From Nocardia australiensis (GTDB taxonomy: Bacteria; Actinomycetota; Actinomycetes; Mycobacteriales; Mycobacteriaceae), in NCBI RefSeq assembly GCF_020733705.1, contig NZ_JAJFZM010000001.1, forward strand, positions 930,001 to 994,000: a stretch of DNA of 64,000 nucleotides, in the 5' to 3' direction. The notes under the pieces are model-generated. The model saw only the letters and a program-made list of their open reading frames with translations. It was not told the DNA's origin and did no database searches. The position numbers were made by a program, and so were the translations under genes. This document shows positions 59,237-64,000 of the stretch, in pieces (within the stretch, counting starts at the first letter, position 1; each line of letters begins with the position of its first letter).

Positions 59237-59725
59237 GCCATCGAGCCTAACGCCGCCGCCCAGCCTTCCCCCACGGTCCCCCGCAATACCGAGCCGTAGG
59301 TCACACCGTGGGCGAGAGTTACCGAGTCAGCGGTCCGGCACCGGGGCGTCCACAACCCACCCGTCTCCGCGGAACCGCTCGCCGAACGCGAACCCGCTAC
59401 CAGCGCTCTCGCTGACGATGAGGCCGCAAATCCCACGATCACCGCAGTTCACAACGGGCCTTCGACTCGCGTGATGCGTCCGTGCCGGGGAGGCGCACCT
59501 CGGCACCGAACAAAATGAACAGTCACGTCCGGTCGTTCCCATCGACGGGAAGCACTCTGTGTGAACACCGGCGGCGCCGCCCTCGTCCACTCATTTCCGA
59601 TGGGCAGGTGACAGCCTGCGGACCGGGCACCACCGATCCACGCCCGCCACGAGGGCTGTGGGCAGGCAGTTAGCCGACCACCCGCGCCAAGTCGCGCCGA
59701 ACCCGCTCGCCCTGGCACATCCGGC
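59237..59725. other. non-coding gap between lpd and dipeptidase genes
   Basis: Open frames here are short and have no recognised motif on either strand. No repeats or RNA genes are seen. It presumably holds the lpd promoter. Confidence 0.5.
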
Positions 59726-60700
59726 TCAATCGCGCCAGACCCGTTCGGCCGCTCGGGCGAAGTTGCCGCCGAATACCGCGGCTCGCTCGGCCGCGCTGAA
59801 TCCCCGGCCCGCCAGCACCGCGTCGAGGCTGGGGACTTCGCCGAGCCCGAGTAGATCCTCGGGCGGAACCCATTGCAATGGGCCCCATTTCGTATACGCG
59901 TCGGAAAAGGCGGCCGGGTCATCGAGGAGCATGTGATTGAAGTCGGCGGCGTCGAAGGAATAGTCCGAGCCGATGCCGATATGGTCGATACCGACCAACT
60001 CGACGCCGTATTCGATGTGCGCGGCCATTGCCATCACCCGTTCGGCACGCGCACCGGGATTGTTGTGGCCGAGGAAGATTCCCACACCATTGATGCCGAT
60101 CACGCCGCCGGTGGCAGCGCAAGCCAGCGCCTGTTCGTCGCTGATATTGCGTGGGTGATCCCAGAGCGCGGCGAAATTGGCGTGACTGTAGATCATCGGG
60201 ACCCTGGTGTGCGCGGCCAGGTCGAGACCGGTACGGCGGGAGCAGTGCGCGCCGTCTACGAAAACGCCGATGTCGTTGAGTGCGCGGACCAGGTCACGGC
60301 CGTAGCCGGTCAGGCCGGTGTCCTCGGCGTCGAGACAGCCGCAGCCGGCCTGGTTGGCATGGTTATAGGTAGGCAGCAGTGAACGCAGACCGAGCTCGTG
60401 GAAACGTTCGACATTGTTCAGATCACCTCCCAGCGGCCCCGCGTCTTCGAGATCGAAGGCCAGCGCTATCGCGTCGTCGCCGCCGATATCGGCGAAACGC
60501 CGCACCAGACGGAATCGGCCATCCGCCAAGGCGTCCCGGCGAAACTGACGAGCCAATGCCAGCGAATCCGCGGTCGACTGCCGCGAATAGCCGATATTCA
60601 CCGACAGATAAGACCCGAGCGGATATCGAGCCAACTCGGTGATATCCGCCGATGGCAACAGCGGCAGACAGCAATGCTGTTCCCACAGAAAGGGAGACAC
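59726..60700 (-). CDS. membrane dipeptidase (peptidase M19)
   Basis: A 324-residue zinc dipeptidase of the renal-dipeptidase family. Landmarks are FDLEDAGPLGGDL, LLPTYNHANQAGCGCLDAEDTGL, the metal-site strands VDGAHCSRRTGLDL and PMIYSHANFAALWDHPRNIS, and GIDHIGIGSDYSFD. Near the N-terminus WEQHCCLPL stands where classical members have an H-x-D motif; I recall this variant from actinobacterial homologues. GTG 60700 is chosen because ggagttcaat precedes it; upstream open sequence lacks family character. Divergent from the prolyl oligopeptidase. Confidence 0.82.
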   Translation of the reverse strand: MSPFLWEQHCCLPLLPSADITELARYPLGSYLSVNIGYSRQSTADSLALARQFRRDALADGRFRLVRRFADIGGDDAIALAFDLEDAGPLGGDLNNVERFHELGLRSLLPTYNHANQAGCGCLDAEDTGLTGYGRDLVRALNDIGVFVDGAHCSRRTGLDLAAHTRVPMIYSHANFAALWDHPRNISDEQALACAATGGVIGINGVGIFLGHNNPGARAERVMAMAAHIEYGVELVGIDHIGIGSDYSFDAADFNHMLLDDPAAFSDAYTKWGPLQWVPPEDLLGLGEVPSLDAVLAGRGFSAAERAAVFGGNFARAAERVWRD

Positions 60701-60784
60701 ATTGAACTCCGTTCGGTCGGGCCGAAAGGCCGATACTACGGAGCCCGGGCGCCGCGGCCACCACTGCTCGGCAACAATATTGCT

Positions 60785-62848
60785 ATGAGCGGCGTTGAAC
60801 AGAACGTGACCGATCCTTACCTCTGGCTCGAAGAAGTGACAGGCGAGCGGGCCCTTGACTTCGCCCGCGCGCACAATGACCTGGTCGTGGCACGTTTCGC
60901 GTCGTCGGAGCGATTCAGCGACCTCGAACGCCGCATCCTCGACATGCTCGACACCGACACCAAGATCGCCTATCCGGGCCGGCGCGGGCCCTGGCTCTAC
61001 AACTACTGGCGCGACGCCGAGCATCCGCGCGGGCTGTGGCGGCGCACCACCTTCACCGAATATGCCAAGGACGCGCCCGACTGGGACGTGCTGATCGATC
61101 TGGACGCGCTGGCCACCGCCGAGGACGAGAACTGGGTGTGGGGCGGCGCCGCGGTGTTGCGGCCGGAGCAATCACGCGCACTCATCAGCCTCTCGCGTGG
61201 CGGTGCCGACGCCAAGGTCGTGCGCGAATTCGATATCGAGAAGCGGGAATTCATCGAATCGGCGGACGGCGGTTTCTATCTGCCGGAAGCGAAGTCGGAG
61301 ATCCGCTGGATCAATATCGATACGGTCTATGTCGGCACCGATTTCGGCCCCGGCGCACTGACCGACTCCGGCTACCCGCGTATCGCCAAGCGCTGGCGGC
61401 GCGGTACCGCGCTCACCGAGGCCGAGACGGTCTTCGAGGGCGAGGCAGGCGATGTCGCGGTGTCGGCGGGCTACGACCGAACACCGGGCTATGAACGGCA
61501 TTTCATCGGCCGGGCCACCGACTTCTTCAACGAAGATGTGTATCTGATCGAGGCGGACGGCAGCCTGCGTTATCTCGACGTGCCCACCGATGCCAGCGAA
61601 TCCTGGTACAAGGATTGGTTGCTGATCCGGCTCAAGTCGCCGTGGGAGTTGGGCGACACCACCTACCCCTCAGGTGCGTTGCTTGCCATCGACTTCGAGA
61701 AATTCCTTTCCGGCGCACGGGAATTCGAGGTGATATTCACCCCCGACGCGCACACCTCGCTGCACGGTTACGGCTGGACCGAGAACCATCTACTACTGAT
61801 CACCCTCGAGGACGTCCAGACCAAGTTGTACGTGCTCACCCCGGGAGCCGACGGCTGGCGCACCGAGCCGCTGGCCGACACCCCGCCGATGGCCACCACC
61901 AGCGTGATGAACCTGGACCCGCTCGAGGGCGGTGACGAATTCATGTTGACCACAAGCGGATTCACCAATCCCGCGACGCTATTGGCCAGCGCGGTCGGTG
62001 GCCGGACCGAACAGCTCAAGCAGGAACCGGGATTCTTCGACGCCGATGGCATCGAGACCGAGCAGTTCTTCGCCGAATCCGAGGACGGAACCTCGGTGCC
62101 GTACTTCGTGATCCGCCATCGTGACCACAAGGGCGCTCCCGCTCCGACGGTGATGTCCGGCTACGGCGGCTTCGAGGTGTCGCGCACCCCCGCCTACAGT
62201 GGCGCGTCGGGCATGGGATGGCTGGAACGCGGCGGCACCTGGGTGATGACCAATATTCGCGGCGGCGGCGAGTACGGGCCCGAATGGCACACCTCCGTGC
62301 AGAAAGCCAACCGGCACAAGGCGTATGAGGACTTCGCCGCCATCGCCGAGGACCTCGTCGCGCGCGGCATCACCACCGCCGATCAACTCGGCGCGGTCGG
62401 TGGCAGCAATGGCGGCCTGCTCATGGGCGTCATGCTGACCCGGTATCCGGAACTGTTCGGCGCGATTGTCTGCCAGGTGCCGCTGCTGGATATGAAGCGC
62501 TACCACCTGCTGCTGGCCGGAGCGTCATGGATGGCCGAATACGGCGACCCGGACAAGCCGGAAGAATGGGAGTACATCAGCAAGTACTCGCCATACCAGA
62601 ACGTTCGCGCCGAGCGCGACTACCCGCCGATCCTGCTGACCACCTCGACCCGCGACGATCGCGTCCATCCCGGTCACGCTCGCAAAATGGCCGCGCTGCT
62701 GGAGGAGCAGGGTCATAGGTTCTGGTATCACGAGAACATCGAGGGCGGCCATGGCGGCGCCGCCGACAATAGGCAATCGGCGTTCCAGGCGGGCCTCATC
62801 TACGAGTTCTTCACCCAGATGCTGATCGAGCGCAACACCTCCGGCTAG
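60785..62848 (+). CDS. prolyl oligopeptidase family serine peptidase (S9A)
   Basis: A 687-residue peptidase. The N-terminal beta-propeller (residues 60-400) starts DPYLWLEEVTGERALDFARAHN. The catalytic hydrolase domain has GAVGGSNGGLLMGVMLTRYP (nucleophile Ser), TTSTRDDRVHPGHARKM (Asp) and NIEGGHGGAADNRQ (His). It degrades short proline-containing peptides in the cytosol; no signal peptide is seen. ATG 60785. It lies back-to-back with the dipeptidase, together suggesting peptide scavenging. Confidence 0.92.
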   Translation: MSGVEQNVTDPYLWLEEVTGERALDFARAHNDLVVARFASSERFSDLERRILDMLDTDTKIAYPGRRGPWLYNYWRDAEHPRGLWRRTTFTEYAKDAPDWDVLIDLDALATAEDENWVWGGAAVLRPEQSRALISLSRGGADAKVVREFDIEKREFIESADGGFYLPEAKSEIRWINIDTVYVGTDFGPGALTDSGYPRIAKRWRRGTALTEAETVFEGEAGDVAVSAGYDRTPGYERHFIGRATDFFNEDVYLIEADGSLRYLDVPTDASESWYKDWLLIRLKSPWELGDTTYPSGALLAIDFEKFLSGAREFEVIFTPDAHTSLHGYGWTENHLLLITLEDVQTKLYVLTPGADGWRTEPLADTPPMATTSVMNLDPLEGGDEFMLTTSGFTNPATLLASAVGGRTEQLKQEPGFFDADGIETEQFFAESEDGTSVPYFVIRHRDHKGAPAPTVMSGYGGFEVSRTPAYSGASGMGWLERGGTWVMTNIRGGGEYGPEWHTSVQKANRHKAYEDFAAIAEDLVARGITTADQLGAVGGSNGGLLMGVMLTRYPELFGAIVCQVPLLDMKRYHLLLAGASWMAEYGDPDKPEEWEYISKYSPYQNVRAERDYPPILLTTSTRDDRVHPGHARKMAALLEEQGHRFWYHENIEGGHGGAADNRQSAFQAGLIYEFFTQMLIERNTSG

Positions 62849-62851
62849 TCC

Positions 62852-63712
62852 CTATCGATCGCGCAGCCACTTCTCGATCCGATCGACGGTGCTGTGATAG
62901 CGGAGGATCCAGCCGTTGTGCCCCAACGGCTGCGGCTGGATCCAGGTCGTGAGTTCGGCCATGGGCATTTTCTCCAGCAGATGCTCGGCCGAGGAGGTGG
63001 GGGCGATGTCGTCGTCGGTCATGGTGATCGACAGCACCGGCAGTTTCAGCCGGGCGATCCGCTCCTCATAGTCGATGTCCGCACCGAACGGCACGAACCG
63101 GCCGGTGCGCGACAGTCGTGCCCAATCCGAGACCAGCACCTTCGACTGTCTGCCGAACCCGCCCACCGTGACTCGGTCACCGGGCCAGAATCCGGCGAGG
63201 TTGGCGGCCACCGAGATCGCCGCAGTGCCCATGAGCATGCCCGGACCCGAAAGTCCCCGGAAGCCACGGTAATACGGGGTTCCCGAGGCGATCAGGATGA
63301 GCCCGCCGAGCCTGCCGCGAATCCGCGAGGCATACAGCACCGCGAGCTGGCCGCCCATGCTGTGGCCGAGCAGATATGGCGTGCTTTCCGGGAAGCGGTC
63401 GCGCACCACCTGGAAGATCGCCGGGAAGTCCACAGAAACCAGCTCGTGGTAGCCATAATTGCTCGCGGAGCTCGGCCGTGGCCTGCTGTCGCCCTGGCCG
63501 CGCAGCTCACCGATCGCCACATCGAATCCGCGGGCCGCGAGTCCATCGGCGAACAGTTCGTAGTAGCCGCCGGGCACACCGAGCCCGGGCACCATCACCA
63601 CGACCGGCCGGGGTGCGTCCGGGGTCACCGGATGGTTGTGCGCACCGCTGGCCGGAATCAGCCGCACCGGAACGGTACTGCCGTCAGGCATCTGGATCGG
63701 AACGGTCTCCAT
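62852..63712 (-). CDS. alpha/beta hydrolase
   Basis: A 286-residue serine hydrolase: oxyanion-hole region VVMVPGLGVPGGYYELFADGLAARG, nucleophile in LLGHSMGGQLAVLYA, acid in VLSITMTDDDIAP and His in PLGHNGWILRY. Resembles esterase/lysophospholipase-like hydrolases; natural substrate unknown. Its stop is three bases from that of the convergent prolyl oligopeptidase. ATG 63712. Confidence 0.85.
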   Translation of the reverse strand: METVPIQMPDGSTVPVRLIPASGAHNHPVTPDAPRPVVVMVPGLGVPGGYYELFADGLAARGFDVAIGELRGQGDSRPRPSSASNYGYHELVSVDFPAIFQVVRDRFPESTPYLLGHSMGGQLAVLYASRIRGRLGGLILIASGTPYYRGFRGLSGPGMLMGTAAISVAANLAGFWPGDRVTVGGFGRQSKVLVSDWARLSRTGRFVPFGADIDYEERIARLKLPVLSITMTDDDIAPTSSAEHLLEKMPMAELTTWIQPQPLGHNGWILRYHSTVDRIEKWLRDR

Positions 63713-63839
63713 ACTGCGAACGCTACCGGGCCAGCGCGGCCCGCGGCAGGAACAGCGAAGCCAACGCGGCGCACAACCCCAAACTACTCAGCACCGAACG
63801 GATACAGAAGCAGTCGGAGCCCCACCAGCCCCCGACGTG

Positions 63840-64000
63840 CCCACTCGCCACAACACCAACTTCCGAGCGAAGCGAGACCGGCCCTAAAGTTCGCAACACC
63901 AACGGCCAATAAACACCGCACCAAACCGGACTACCGCACTCCGGGTCCCACACCACCCCACATACGCACCCACTCGCCACGACACCAGTTTTCGAGCGAA
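63840..64000. repeat. imperfect direct repeat at window end
   Basis: Two 32-base copies, 63840-63871 and 63969-64000, both start CCCACTCGCCAC and end CGAGCGAA, with four differences in between. The second copy is cut by the window edge, so more units may follow. The 63713-64000 stretch has no supported gene. Confidence 0.6.

Noticed and set aside
63723..63980. 85-codon minus-strand frame upstream of the last hydrolase
   Set aside because: Composition rich in Cys/Trp/Gly without family resemblance, and it contains the first copy of the terminal repeat.

Overview
The window reads as chromosomal DNA of a GC-rich mycolic-acid actinomycete, most likely Nocardia or a close relative. The signs are G/C-biased third codon positions, many GTG starts, four-base stop/start overlaps, an EspG/PPE-like type VII secretion module, and Mycobacterium-like genes (isocitrate lyase next to fadB2, RamB, Lpd, PitA with DUF3349 neighbours, FadE5). 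No rRNA, tRNA or CRISPR array was recognised. Identifications come from reading motifs; no database search was run.

Layout. 0.2-2.0 kb: translationally coupled type VII substrate genes plus an EspG chaperone. 2.1-8.0 kb: PPK2 kinase, DsbA-like/VKOR oxidative-folding pair, PDZ serine protease, zinc alcohol dehydrogenase, AI-2E-type membrane protein. 8.1-13 kb: a recombinase remnant with nested inverted repeats, a NarL-type two-component system, a DUF6223 protein, and a complete IS4-type element (18-bp perfect terminal repeats, 10-bp target duplication) whose transposase has a premature stop. 13-21 kb: ZIP transporter, RGG-tailed DEAD-box helicase, a full-length MetE-like protein that has lost its zinc-site residues, fadB2 and aceA.

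21-33 kb: secreted lipase, then a purine-degradation region: xanthine dehydrogenase (FAD subunit plus a fused Fe-S/molybdopterin subunit), uricase, 5-hydroxyisourate hydrolase, 8-oxoguanine deaminase, a MobA-like cytidylyltransferase and an XdhC-like factor. Two steps are broken: the OHCU decarboxylase gene has an in-frame TAG and only a frameshifted tail of an allantoinase (PuuE) remains. The region is split by a more A/T-rich island (about 26.2-28.3 kb) with a putative type VII substrate fragment, an unknown protein and an overlapping lipoprotein gene.

33-43 kb: a compact amino-sugar locus: DeoR-type regulator, ABC importer (binding protein and two permeases, no ATPase), SIS isomerase/deaminase, ROK kinase, NagA-type deacetylase, PfkB kinase and class II aldolase. 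Together they could form an N-acetylgalactosamine-to-tagatose-bisphosphate route.

43-64 kb: GT87-like mannosyltransferase, a 29-bp tandem duplication, DUF3349 pair, PitA, ATP-dependent DNA ligase, RamB, WYL regulator with divergent RidA, FadE5, NERD membrane protein, CMD-family protein, F420/FMN PPOX enzyme, Uma2 protein, polysaccharide deacetylase, Lpd, M19 dipeptidase divergent from a prolyl oligopeptidase, and an alpha/beta hydrolase. The most unusual observations are the MetE-like protein without its catalytic metal site, the eroding urate pathway, the amino-sugar locus and the A/T-rich effector-like island.
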